From positions 1,885,001 to 1,949,000 of the forward strand of contig CAJHZI010000513.1 in assembly GCA_905160935.1 (NCBI GenBank): DNA of 64,000 nt, given 5' to 3'. Position 1 is the first letter of the stretch; each line of letters opens with the position of its first letter. A program made the translations under genes and the position numbers. The notes beneath the pieces are model-generated. The model worked only from the letters and a program-made list of their open reading frames with translations, was not told the origin of the DNA and did no database searches. The DNA comes from Enchytraeus crypticus (Eukaryota > Annelida > Clitellata > Enchytraeida > Enchytraeidae). Shown in pieces: positions 1 through 11,594 of the stretch.

Positions 1-151
1 GTTCGATATCAGTTTGGACGTCGATAGATCAAATTAATTTGATGTTGTTGTCCCTATTGTCATTAATTTGGTAGACTTACGACCCGTTCAATAAGTTACT
101 CCTCACCTAGTCTTACTTTGACCTGTGCAAGATAAATTTAAAGCAACCAGA

Positions 152-831
152 CACATGTGTATGAAGAAATATCATATGTTAATGACGATTTATCACATGT
201 GTAAGACGATGTATCACACGTGTATGACGGTGTATCACATGTGTATGACGATGTATCACATGTGTATGAGATGTATCACATGTGTATGACGAAATATCAC
301 ATGTGTATAACGAAGTATCACATGTGTATGACGAGGTATCACATGTGTATGAGATGTGTCACATGTGTATGAGGATGTATCACATGTGCATGAGGATGTA
401 TCACATGTGTATGACGAGGTATCACATGTGTATGACGAAGTATCACATGTGTATGAGATGTATCACATGTGTATGAGATGTATCACATGTGTATGACGAG
501 GTATCACATGTGTATGAGGATGTGTCACATGTGTATGAGATGTGTCACATGTGTATGACGAGGTATCACATGTGTATGACGAGGTATCACATGTGTATGA
601 CGAGGTATCACATGTGTATGAGGATGTATCACATGTGTATGAGGATGTATCACATGTGTATGAGGATGTATCACATGTGTATGACGATGTATTACATGTG
701 TATGACGATGTATCACAAGTGTATCACGATGTATTACAAGTGTATCACGATGTATCACAAGTGTATCACGATGTATCACAAGTGTATCACGATGTATCAC
801 AAGTGTATCACGATGTATCACAAGTGTTTGG
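152..831. repeat. 20-21 bp minisatellite with CACATGTG cores
   Basis: About 30 tandem units of roughly 20-21 bp read TATCACATGTGTATGACGA with small variants (GAGGA, GAGAT). Nearly every unit holds the palindromic E-box-like octamer CACATGTG, and one early unit has CACACGTG. From about 710 the array changes to a homogenised subtype with CACAAGTG and a strict 21-bp period. Because 21 is a multiple of 3, both strands stay open as His/Val/Tyr-rich frames; these are shadows of the repeat and not genes. Confidence 0.95.
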
Positions 832-1279
832 TTCCACAATTTTTCAATGATGACGTTAGCACTGTAATTGTTGTTGTGATATGTCATTTGGAGATTTAAA
901 AAACCAAAGAGTCACGTATCTAATAGTATACTAGCACGTAGTGGGTAAATAGACGTTAAACTTGGCTTATCATGAAACTTTAGTGTAAAACAAACGAGTA
1001 ATCTGGGGTATTTTATGATGCTCTTATACAATTTTAGAGGCCTATTCTTGAGTAGAACTGCAGCAATAATGCTACTAGAATAAAGTAATGGCTCTTAGTA
1101 TTGACTACGATATATGTAATGGAAATGTATGCACAGGCCCTATCGTCTTACGTTGTTCTTGATAATTTGCTCATCATGTTGAAGCTGCAATCATAGAATT
1201 CTTATTAACATTCATAATGGTACAAAAGCAAATGCTCTTAATTATGTCTTTAATATATTTTTGAATTCTATGAATTAAA
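832..1279. other. Spacer without recognised features
   Basis: Ordinary AT-rich sequence between the first minisatellite and a LINE scrap. No convincing exon, repeat or RNA gene was seen. Confidence 0.5.
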
Positions 1280-1405
1280 ATGCACAATGCATCGGATCAG
1301 TTAACCGTTATGTCATGGAATCTTCGTGGTAGTGGTGCTTCAGTAACTCACTTAATGAGGGTATTAAAATTCTACAATATACAGATAGTATTCTTCTTCT
1401 TCTTT
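1280..1405 (+). pseudogene. N-terminal scrap of a LINE endonuclease (EEP) domain
   Basis: The frame from 1280 gives a peptide containing MSWNLRGSG and, about 25 residues on, NIQIVFF. This order matches the opening of the apurinic-type endonuclease (EEP) domain of non-LTR retrotransposons: the conserved Asn in a W-N-hydrophobic-RG motif, then a strand ending before the catalytic Q-E. Homology is lost after the Phe run at about 1400 and no catalytic Glu follows. It is therefore read as a short relic. With so few residues, chance resemblance is possible. Confidence 0.3.
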
Positions 1406-1654
1406 TCTCTGCGTGACGTCACTTTGTGGACACCAGAGCAGCCTCTTTTACCTCTCTCTCCACTGATACCGGTCCTGGGCAAGATCATACACATCACCCT
1501 TTGCTACATATAGTTTTAGCCCATATTCTAACCTACGTAACTTTAAATTTATACATTGAATATATTTCACCAGATGTCTGCACTATACAACTTCAGTGCA
1601 ATGTTACTGTAAATTCTAAATTTCTTTTTATTAAAGTTATTAATTTTTTATTAA

Positions 1655-1765
1655 TAAAATAATAATTATAATAACAGTAATAATAATTATTATTATAATT
1701 AATAATAATTATAATATAAATTACTTTTTTAAAATTAGAATTATTATATAAATTTTTCTGTCAAA
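1655..1765. repeat. AT-only low-complexity tract
   Basis: More than 100 bases composed almost entirely of A and T, with repeated ATAATTATTATT-type words. Confidence 0.8.
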
Positions 1766-1874
1766 TTACTTATCTTAGTTTTCTCGCAAGATGTCACAAA
1801 TTAACAGTACGACACAATATTATTCCACGGATGTTGAACAGTGTACATGCAAATGCTGTATGTAAACTTCATAA

Positions 1875-2315
1875 AAGCTACATTATTGTTGTATATAAAT
1901 ACTGCATTACTGTTGTATATAAATACTGCATTACTGTTGTATATAAATACTGCATTACCGTTGTATATAAATGCTGCATTACGGTTGTATATAAGTACTG
2001 CATTACTGTTGTATATAAATGCTGCATTACTGTTCTATATAAATGATGCATTAATGTTGTATATAACTGCAACATTACAGTTGCATATAAATGCTACATT
2101 ACTGTTGCATATAAATGCTGCATTATTGTAGTATATAAATGCTGCATTACTGTTATATATAAATACTGCATTACTGTTGTATATAAATGCTGCATTGCTG
2201 TTCAACATAAATGCTAGATTACTGTTTTATACAAATACTGCATTACTGTTGTATATAAACGCTACATTACAGTTGTATATAAAAATGCTGCATTACTGCT
2301 GTATATAAATGTTTT
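1875..2315. repeat. 24-bp minisatellite carrying a TATA-box-like word
   Basis: About 18 tandem units of roughly 24 bp, consensus CTGCATTACTGTTGTATATA followed by AATG or AATA. Each unit carries TATATAAA, a good match to a TATA box. The 24-bp (8-codon) period keeps several frames open on both strands; those frames are artefacts of the period. The last units are more diverged. Confidence 0.95.
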
Positions 2316-3029
2316 TCTATACAACAAGATTGATATGTAGTATTACTGCATATCTAGATTTAATTAGAATGTAAATTTATAGCAAACATAAAGAGTTAGG
2401 TTTATAGCTAACTTAAAGAAATAGCTACAAAGCTACTCGTAGTGATGGCTTTAAGACTAATTTAAAGAGAATTATTTCTTAAGAGCTGGACTGAGAATTA
2501 TTACTGGATACGAATCGCCGGCTTGCATTAGTCACTTGCTAGAACTCAAGTTTAATCCATATGTTTGGGTAATAAAGTGCTAAATAGCATTTAGCTTCTA
2601 AAGTAAAGCAACCAGTTTGAGATTGCTTTTAAACTGTAATCAAGGTCTACAGGTCATTACTGAAACTGCTTCTTAACTTTTACAAATTTCAAAAGCGATA
2701 CAACTTCACTCAAATGCCAAATGTTTAATAACTTGCACCGATAATGCCAAAAGTGAATAAAATGTACGACGTTTCAAAGCTAAAATCACTACTTCTTTAA
2801 GAAATGAATTACCTCGTAACGCTTCGGAACATTTAGCTTTAAAAGAAGCTTCGTTATTAACAAAAAGGATTACCAGCGACCGACAGCCGGAAACAAAACT
2901 AACAATTTCAGGAGTAATAGGACGTAGATATAAGTGTTAGCATGAATGCAGCAGTTACCAATCCATGCACATATTAAAATTCCTGCACGTTGTTATACTA
3001 TCGCAAGGTTGAGATTCCACAATGGAGCA

Positions 3030-3200
3030 GCCAGGATTCAATATTGGGGGGGGGGGGAACTATAATCTTTCGGGCTCTTTGGAGGAGGCACACACTTTAT
3101 AGTAGGTAAGCACTAATATTTTCGACATAAAAGTTTTTACAAGTCACTTTGGGTGGAGCACATGACCCATTCTGCCCCCCCCCCTCGCTACGCCACAGCC
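3030..3200. repeat. G12/C10-containing repeat piece
   Basis: A run of twelve G at 3046-3057 and a run of ten C at 3175-3184 bracket about 120 bp. The C run is followed by CTCGCTACGCCAC, a word I associate with repeat remnants in marine invertebrate genomes. The exact family is not recognised. Confidence 0.45.
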
Positions 3201-3817
3201 AATGAGGTTAAGTTGACAGAAATATTGCTGGAAAAGAAAGAGAAGAATTAGCTAACAATTATCTTAACCAGATAAAAATTTAATGAATGCAATAACGGTT
3301 TCATATAAAACATGGCATTCAATTTCCATTCTTCCATTCTGCTGAATTACACGTACAAAACAAACAGTAACTAGTAGATCTAATTTGATACAAAAGAAAT
3401 TTTTTTTAGGTACATGTAGATCTAATAATATACACAAAACAAATGGTTGATAGATAGAATGATAAGTTGAAAAGATCGTCTATTCAAACGTGTTTGTAAA
3501 GTATAAAAAAAATTTAATTTAAAAAAAAACATATTTTAATATAAAGCTTTTAAAAAATTTTCAATAATAGTGCTACCGAAAGTCTGCTGAGATGCTTCAA
3601 GAATTCCCACTAGAATCTAACAGGGATTTTTAAATTCTTCGGAAATAATGTTGAAGTTAATTCGTTTTTCAAGGAAAATTATGGTCAATATTCTAGACCA
3701 GTAATGAAAGTTCATTTCACAAAGCTATCCAAAACAATTATTCAGAGTAAATCAAAACTTGTTTAATATTAACAACTGACCACCTACAAGAAATGATGCG
3801 TCACGTTCCATTTTAAT

Positions 3818-4046
3818 CATCATCATCATCTTCCCTTAAATCCCAGTCCAACCAGGGTCGGGACACGAACAAATTTTCTCCAATATCAATTCGTTTAAGT
3901 TTTTGTAGCAGTTTCTGGAGCCTAGGCGCTCACCAATCGAATGCTCTTTCTGACGTTGGTTTGCATTTAGTTTTTATGTTGCCTTCTATGACACGTGCAT
4001 ATCTACACGGTTGGTCTATTCTTCAAGCAACCCAGACACAACACGG
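3818..4046 (+). repeat. Dispersed repeat family R1, copy 1
   Basis: Shares long stretches with a second copy at 62008-62208. Shared blocks in the same order are TCATCTTCCCTT, AATCCCAGT, AGGGTCGG, CTTTCT(G/A)ACGTTGGTTTG, CGGTTGGTCTATTCTTCA and CACAACACGG. It carries no coding capacity. A shorter related piece near 61180-61205 has the GGTTGGTCTATTCT block. It could be a SINE or MITE-like family; no tRNA-like promoter is visible. Confidence 0.7.
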
Positions 4047-5269
4047 GGAAAACATGGACACAACACGCTCCATTCCAATAATTCTAAAATAATTACTGCA
4101 AAGAATTTTCTGTATAATTTTGATTGTATTCTAAACGCCCTCGACTCGGCTAAAGCACAGCAAAACTTTTACCATAGCAGAAGTATTAAATATTAGCACA
4201 ACAAGTTCTATACAAAAAAATCTCAAGTCGCTTTCTTTCTAATGGAGTCCTTCAAGTTAACAACATTCTCGTCTATCAGTAATGATATTATGTCTATTTG
4301 TATAATAACGACGTCTCTGCCACCATCATTAGACAAAAAACAGACGTTAAACCTCAAACAGTAACAGGGAAGTCTCAAACAATACACTGCATGCTAGATC
4401 AGCTGATCCAACTCAAAGCTGGCAAATATAACTTCAGATAGCTGAACCATTAGAAATCCAGAAAGTATTTAAATGACAATAGACAAAATAACGAAACAAA
4501 ACCATGAGCTTTAACACAACGCGCATTACTTTCTTATCGCAACAACGAATCGTTCACTGTAAACAAAGATGAGCAATACATTGCTTAGCGTCTTTATTGA
4601 GAGCTTTGGCCTTGGGTTCAAGATTAAAGAATCTGTATAATGAGACTACAACAACACGGACACTGAAATAAAGTTTCATGTAGAATACAGTTACACTGAG
4701 CTATGACACGCGTGCTAGATATAAAATCAAAGTTATAATCGTAAGAGATCTGATATTTTGCAGTATTCTGAATCAAATTCAAGGCTGCAAGCATGTAACT
4801 CACCGACTTTCATTCAACTATTACTTATGTTTTTGACAATAGTCGTAAATGCTGCTATATAAAACATACAATACACAACTACTCGCTCATTTTAGAGATC
4901 TGCTGAATATAATACGGTATAATTGATACAGTTTTATGAGTTCTCTATTGACCAATATGCATCCACTACTCATTCACCTTTCCTTTTTGCACTATTTTGA
5001 ACCTTACTTTTGCTCATCAGCTGGGATTTGATGCAATAGTGCTCGATACTGTTAATATCAAAAGCATCATGAACGAAAGTTGCATTCTAATTGTTGTTAT
5101 TTTATGTTAGAACAAGAAATATAATCTAAGTCTTAAGTGTCCCGGACACAACTTGGGAAACTAATTCTGCCTGTCTAATTTCTAAATTGACTTCTCAAAA
5201 CAATTAATATTAAATAATTTATCTTTTAATCAAGAAATAATTTTATAATTTATAATTAATTTCTAGACC

Positions 5270-5325
5270 GTCTCAGAAAATACCCCTTGTGGTATACTAA
5301 GGACGTTAAACTAAGCTTTCATATA
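5270..5325 (+). repeat. SINE-tail-like repeat, TACTAAGGACGTTAAAC type
   Basis: The stretch with CCCCTTGTGGTATACTAAGG and GACGTTAAACTAAGC matches the tail of the plus-strand SINE at 8925-9070 (CCCTTGTGATACAG, GGACATTAAATTGAGC). No head is visible upstream. Confidence 0.5.
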
Positions 5326-5814
5326 ATTTACTTAATAGTCAATTATTTAAAATTCCAGCAAAATGTTAAACATACCTTTTTACATCGATGCTGAGATCAA
5401 TAATTACCAATAATTAATTAATAGATCAATAATTAAAAGATCAGTAATTATTGAAATCAATTACTAGATCAATAATTATAATAACTGATGTTGAGACACT
5501 AAGAAAAAGATTCAGACTTTACAGCAAAATCGAGCGCCAGTTGCATATTTAACAAAAACAATCGAATAAATGAAAATCTCTCTGACACGGATTTACTTAC
5601 AGTACAGTATACCCTATGAAATGAGATGTTAAATAAATAAAGTTAAAAAACAGGCAAAATTTTCAACACACATTATCTATGAAGTACAAAGGCAAACTCA
5701 ATTTATAATTTATATCTAAATTATAAACCACTACACTTTGTAGAAATATTAAAATCCGTGGCCTTTAAATTTTACTAACAATATCCCTAAGTTTAGAGAG
5801 TAATTTGTATGAGA

Positions 5815-5853
<39 letters not shown>
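5815..5853. repeat. (TA)n microsatellite
   Basis: About 19 uninterrupted TA units. The Ile/Tyr frames crossing it are not genes. Confidence 0.97.
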
Positions 5854-5856
<3 letters not shown>

Positions 5857-6797
5857 CTTCCGTAACAAAATACATAACTGTGCATAATCACTTTCTGACT
5901 ACAATTTATTATACATATATGTCTAACTTATTACATCTTACTCTTCTTAAACAGACAGCAATTTCAACTCATGAGGCATCAAATTCTGTATGTTTGATGC
6001 CTAAAATGAATACAATTATACCTGAAACTATCTATGAGTTGATGAAATTCAAATAAAGTGAATATTTAAATTAAAAAAACACATAACAGTTCATCATTAA
6101 CAGTCAGTACAGTAACAGTAAGTATTACAAGTGAAATGAACGTAGGAAGATTCTTTATACCAGGCAGTTTTTCAATAAACACTCTCTGCATAGTAGTTTA
6201 TAAACACTAATTCACACTACATAGAAAGTTAAAAAAAAGTACAAGTGCGAGTAGAAAGCATCACACACTGCAAATATATCTAAGTGAGCCTTCTAGAAAA
6301 CAACAAAAACACAGCAACATGCAAGTCACTACAATCAGGTTTATAAAGTTTATCAATCTAAGCAGATCACGAGAGCATTCGTTGATTTGCCTTATTAGAA
6401 GTAAAAATTATGAGGTTCATTGATGCCTCCTTAATCATCATTCACGCAGCAAAAATTAGCATCTAACTGGTATCTAATTCAATAGAAAGAATTTGACAAA
6501 GCTATTCTCTAGTGCAAATACTAAATAACTGATACCTTAATAGGAAGAGTCTTTAAACACAGTAAGCTTTCTACACAAACCCAACAACAAGAGCAACTTT
6601 CAGAACACAATTTAATCTAGCGTAGCGCTAAGTTAAACTTTATCGTCCTGCAGACCGTCAAAAGCAGTAATTATTTTAACCAGAACCAGATGATTCAGCA
6701 AGTTAACTTTGTGTTTTAGATGAGATACAATTTAAAATACCAGAGCAACCAGAGGTTAAATTGTGCTCAAAAACTTGCCTAACTCCTCCACTCTACC

Positions 6798-9700
6798 CTA
6801 AGTGGCCATCGACATTGCCCTCTTTCCAGCCATACCTCCCTGTGAAGCCTTCTTCTCCCCCTCTCTCCTCTTTTCCGTACCCACCTCCCCTGCTGCACCC
6901 GCAACTGACATGCTACCACCTTGGGAACCCTTCTTACCGCCCGAGGCAAATCTCTGGCGCAAGTGTGCGGCGAATGAGTCGCCCGAAGTGTTGCGGGATT
7001 TCCCGGTCTGGTCAGCCCCTGATGGGCGGCGTTTCCGGTCGAGCTCAGCCGGGTCTCTGACAACGATGACAGGGCACAGGGCGTGACCCACGACGTAGTC
7101 TGAGACTGACCCGAGGAAGGTTCTCTGGACCTTACCCAGAGCCCGTGTGCCAGTGATGATCAGCGCAGCCTGCTCCTGCTCGGCTATGGCACATATGGTT
7201 TCACCAGGTCTGCCGGCTACAGTACGCAACTCACCGGGCACCTGCCACAGTGAATGAACACGACTTGGTAAGTCTACTGGCAGATAACTTAACATTACTT
7301 GGCAATTTTAGAATTTACCATTATTTAGCAATGCTGAGTCTGGGCCACTGAAGTAAAGACTATTGTTAATGCATGTGTGGAAGAGGCCTAGTCAATCAGT
7401 ACCTGAGGAATGTAAAGTGGAACAGTCTTAGAAATCACACTTTTCAGAGTAAAGGCTGGAATAAGATGGCTGGATGGACTAAGATAGATGAAGGCAAAAC
7501 CTTTCAGAAGAAGCCAAGCGTTGGTAGATGGGGGCATCAAACAATGATGCCTCCATCATTGCAATGAAAGAGGCATCATTTAATGATGGAGACATCCTTA
7601 TAAATAAATATATCATCATATCAAAATATAAATGTCATTAATGATAAATTATTTAATTATAAGAAATTAATTTAGGAATAAGGCAGTCAGAAGCTTCCCA
7701 AGTTGTGTCTGAGACACTTCAGACTTGATGCCTCCATTTTTTCTATCATTACAACAGATTTTATACAAAATAGTTACACATGAGCTTACACATACAATAT
7801 CAAGAAATACTGTATGTACACTGATTCTACAGCATATGCAGTTACAAGAAGTAACATTAAGATTAAAGAATAAATGATATCTTCAATTCTTAAAGTCATA
7901 TGACAATCAAACGAGAGAATTAACGCAAGGCATTTGGCATTGACCAATCTCAAAGATCAGTCAATCAGACAGCGACCCTAGATTACTTACTGTATGCTTT
8001 AGCTTTGTTGTAAATCAAACAATCAATGAATTTTTTTTTTATATTTAAAGAATTAAAACTGGTCTCCTAAGACCAACCATTAATTTTGTCCTGACAGTCT
8101 AAAAGTATTCTTAACTAAAGATAATGCAATGATTACGTTTAGGTTGCACAACGTAAATAATTTCAACTTCTTTATGAAGCCGTTTTAAAGTATATATTAC
8201 TTATTTTAGGTTTCTCTGTTCTAGTCTAGTGACTAAATAATTGAACTAGTTCGAAGGGCTTAGTCCGATTCAGCCTGCGGATACAATGTTGTTGGTTAAG
8301 CAGTTGAAGGGCTTGCGGATTGATGTGATGACTGAGTTGGTCTTGATGTCTTGTTGCCGAGTTTCTTATTTCTTCTACTACCAGGGGTATTTTCAGATCA
8401 CAATGAATATCTTTATTTCTGAAGTACCAAGGAGCATTTACAATGTTTCTTAACACCTTATTCTGGAACGTCTGGATAATCTTAGTATTAGATGATCTGG
8501 TACAGCCCCAAATTTGACATCCATATAGCCAGAATAAACAATGAATGAAACACAAGGCATGACAGCGGGCCTACCTGTTTAGCAGTGAGTAATTCCTTCA
8601 TCTTGGTCTCCAGAGCTCTGGTCTTTGCATCATCAGGCTGCCACATGGTTGCTAGACCTGTAGGGGAGGCCTGGCTGTCTCCTAGCAAACAAACAAATAA
8701 TCTGTGCGACTATGCAGTAGTATTGTGACACTCAAATCCACAAGCCAAGACAAACAACAAATTTATTTAAAACTACATATTGGGACAGAGCCACAGCTTT
8801 TACAAAAAAGCTGATGTTAACGTCTGTTTCCTCACTCGAAAGTGATGTCAGTGACAGGTGAGCCCAGGATTTGAACCCAGCACGTACTGATCTGCGGTTG
8901 AATATCTTGTACAACGAATTGACTAGTTGGCTGAATCGATAGAAAGCTTTCCTGACAAAAAGTAGGCCATCGGATTGATTCCCAGCTGGAATGTCTCTGA
9001 GAGTATCCCTTGTGATACAGAAAAGGACATTAAATTGAGCTATATGGCTTGTGAAGAATTCACAGGCTGAATCCCACTGAAGAACTAGGCCCAAAGAAGC
9101 CCGGATAGGTGGACGATTCACCATATTATCTGACATGAAGCTAGGCAGCTATGAGGTGTAAGCTGGATATACGAGACCAGCATTTCAATTTTTTCGGACA
9201 CAAAATGATCTCAGGACTGCTACTAGCCACTTGAGATTATAGACAGCAATTTACTCATCTTCAAACAAGATTGAGCACCTCACCAACAATGACACCCATC
9301 AACAGTGATGATGTTACGAGAAAGTTTCTTGCTTAAAAATCTTGAATACTTAGACCAACCAATAGTGTCAATCCTGTAACGGTCGCAGACACAACTTGGC
9401 ATTGTGAAGCCTGTTATTATGTGTATTTTGTCGTATAGTGTTTATTTTACTGTTTATAATTTTTTAAATATAGAGAAGCCCTTGCATGACATTCACTATT
9501 AATATTACATCTGGTATTATTCATGTAGCGGACTATCTAACTGAAGATGATTATTTTAAGCAGGTGATTTAGACAATTATTGAATATGCAATAAGGTAAT
9601 GGAGCATGAGGTAATTGATTATGTTATGGTATTGCCTGTCTAAATCCAGAAAATAGAGAGTTTTGGTATATGATACGCTATCAAATATCGAATATGATTT

Positions 9701-10765
9701 GAAATCAATATATAAATCTCATTTGCAATAGATATATCGCACCAAATTTAGCAATTTAAACCGGTTAACCTCAAAGCCAACAATGAGAAAATCCTTCTCC
9801 TCAGCCTGTAGCATATAAATCTATCATAAGTAGTGTAGTAGTGTCTAGTCAATATGTACCCATGCAGATTGTTTCACACTGCGAGATATGACTAACTAGT
9901 TTCATTTTTAAGATTCAACATTTGAGAATTAAGAAAGCAATCTTTTGAAAGTTTCCTGCAGACTAGGCACCTGCTGACGTGTCCGAGTAAAATCATAATA
10001 AGCACCTAATGTGGGTTTGTACAATTCAAGGGCATAAAATTTTCATTCTTAGACATATACACGCAAGTTACAGTATTGTGACCAAAACAGGAAATGGGAG
10101 TAAAAAACCTACGGATGTACAGAAAGACCATGTACCGAAAATGAGCCAGATTTACCAGCAAGAGATTGAAAGCAACTCACGTGTTTTATTCAGATTCAGC
10201 TCATGTAGTTCTATACAATGAACCAGCACCACTTTATTGCCTGGACGATGAACTTTATCCAGATAAACTGCATACCAAAACATAAAAATCTAAATGTAAC
10301 AAATGTACCTGCTCAAGGAATTGCCTTGTTCTTTATCACTTGTCTATTTTAAGAAGTTTTTAGATTTATCAAAATTTCACTACCATATATCATACACAAT
10401 GCAGCAAAGAGATTAATGTACAAGAATACAACACCCTGGCTATATTCCTAACCACTAAATTCCAGATTTTGAACACAAGATCCATAGATTAACGTATCAT
10501 AGACTACACTAAACACTTAAATTTGGCTAACATCCATTTTACCACTAGAGAAAAATGAATAAAGAATTTTTTAAATAGACATCATTAGCAATGGCATACT
10601 GATCAGTAAAATAATTTGAGAGTAAAGCAATTATCAAGAAGCTAAATGAAACCTTGTTTCAGGCTTCATTACTCTTCAGATCAATTCTCAGAATCAATAC
10701 TTACATCTGAGAGTAGACTCAGCAAGCTGTGTATGATCAATGGCTATAATAACGTTCTGCATCAT
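6798..10765 (-). CDS. Universal stress protein A-like, four coding exons
   Basis: Spliced CDS on the minus strand: 10765-10705, 10267-10181, 8681-8575 and 7241-6798. This gives 232 aa, with GT/AG at every junction and consistent phases. It is a UspA-fold, probably ATP-binding cytosolic stress protein. Seen: a strand ending in AIDH with the conserved Asp at residue 10, AEST helix, HRPGNKVVLVHC second strand (about 28-39), LIITGTRALG at 112-121, and FLGSVSDY followed by CPVIVV. The ATP loop is G116-x2-A119-x9-G129-S130, so the usual second Gly is Ala. Residues 149-232 are a Gly/Ser/Lys/Arg-rich extension not found in a typical 150-170 residue USP. The start is the first of two tandem ATGs, with an in-frame TAG four codons upstream. 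A further 5' non-coding exon is possible. Confidence 0.9.
8226..8560 (-). pseudogene. C-terminal fragment of a Jockey-like LINE polymerase
   Basis: An open frame of about 109 residues inside the third USP intron, same strand as the gene. It contains YGCQIWGCTRSSN, IIQTFQNKVLRNIVNAPWY, RNKDIHCDL and a closing RRLNRTKPFEL. These are the characteristic blocks of the region after the RT fingers and palm in Jockey-clade non-LTR retrotransposons. The RT catalytic core is missing, so this is a 5'-truncated insertion. The frame is unbroken, suggesting moderate age at most. Confidence 0.85.
8813..8930 (-). mobile_element. tRNA-derived SINE (family S1), minus strand
   Basis: On the minus strand a tRNA-like head with a B box GGGTTCAAATCC (top-strand complement at about 8868-8880) is followed by the shared tail CACTGACATCACTTTCGAGT then GAGGAAACAGACGTTA. 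It is nearly the same as the plus-strand copy at 24912-25037. It lies in the second USP intron and meets another SINE head-to-head at its 5' end. Confidence 0.8.
8925..9075 (+). mobile_element. Second SINE, plus strand, abutting the first
   Basis: A tRNA-like head with an A-box-like TGGCTGAATCGATAGA and a B-box-like GGATTGATTCCCAG is followed by CCCTTGTGATACAGAAAAGG and ACATTAAATTGAGC. The tail resembles the piece at 5270-5325. The two SINEs share roughly 8925-8930 as a junction. Confidence 0.6.
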
Positions 10766-11594
10766 GATTGTCCTCTATTCCCTTCACGACTGACCTGGGC
10801 ACATCGACTTTTAAATCTCTGAAACCATTGTATAAGTTAAGCATTATTTCACAATTCAAATCATAAGAGACAAATTGTCGCAAATATACAAAAATTGATT
10901 CTGCTTTCGAGAAAATGTCTCTTTTGGACACGATCTGTTCTGAATACGATGTAACAACATATGAATATCTAACAATGATTCATTCGAACCACATTATAAC
11001 ACGGTTTCTGTCTAAAGATTTTAGAATATTACAGGTAAATAATATAGACAACTAGCGATAAAAAAAATATCATACACTGTTCAATATAAATTATACATTT
11101 TAATAAATAGTATTTAACAGACTGCGTAGAATTCGTAGAGCTTCTTATGAAGTAATGTAACATAAATAAAAAATATCCTATTTTTTCTAAATCATTCGGA
11201 TAAAAATTTTCCAATCGAAATGTAAATAAAAACACCGGAAGTACTAAATTGACTGCATCTAAATGGAATCTTAAATAAATATTTGATCACCTTTTTATTA
11301 TTTATGCTAACTACATATTATTTACTAATTTATTACAGGTTAGTCCAATTATTTATTATTCTTTGTAAATGATTGATTTAACTCTAAGCACCATTTACAT
11401 AAGATGTTAGTATTTAATTCAGCTATTTTTCTACAAATGCATTATTATGGGATATTTGAGGTATTATAGGTAGGCTTTCACAAAGATATAGAACGGGTCC
11501 ACAGTATGTAACTTTCTAACCAGCACTCCAGATAGAACTGCTTAACGACCTACGATCAGAATCTGTCATTTAAATTACCTGATTCTATAACTGA
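10766..11594. other. Spacer between USP gene and LINE
   Basis: This stretch should contain the USP promoter or 5' UTR. No TATA box or clear upstream exon could be fixed. Very AT-rich from about 11030 to 11460. Confidence 0.4.

Larger units (their letters stand above)
2316..5800. other. AT-rich intergenic stretch
   Basis: No exon is supported here. Recognisable content is a 12-base G run (3046-3057) and 10-base C run (3175-3184) of a dispersed-repeat type, one dispersed repeat copy (3818-4046), and a SINE-tail-like piece near 5270-5325. The remainder is unassigned. Confidence 0.5.

Noticed and set aside
152-831. CRISPR-like array
   Set aside because: Units are contiguous with no unique spacers, the period is about 21 bp and the genome is eukaryotic. 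The same reasoning applies to the 1.9, 17.1 and 38.1 kb arrays.
282-899. His/Val/Tyr repeat proteins on both strands
   Set aside because: Open only because the minisatellite period is 21 bp; no start context, splice sites or non-repeat domain.
8732-9136. 134-residue minus-strand frame as a gene
   Set aside because: It crosses two SINEs in the USP intron and has no family resemblance.
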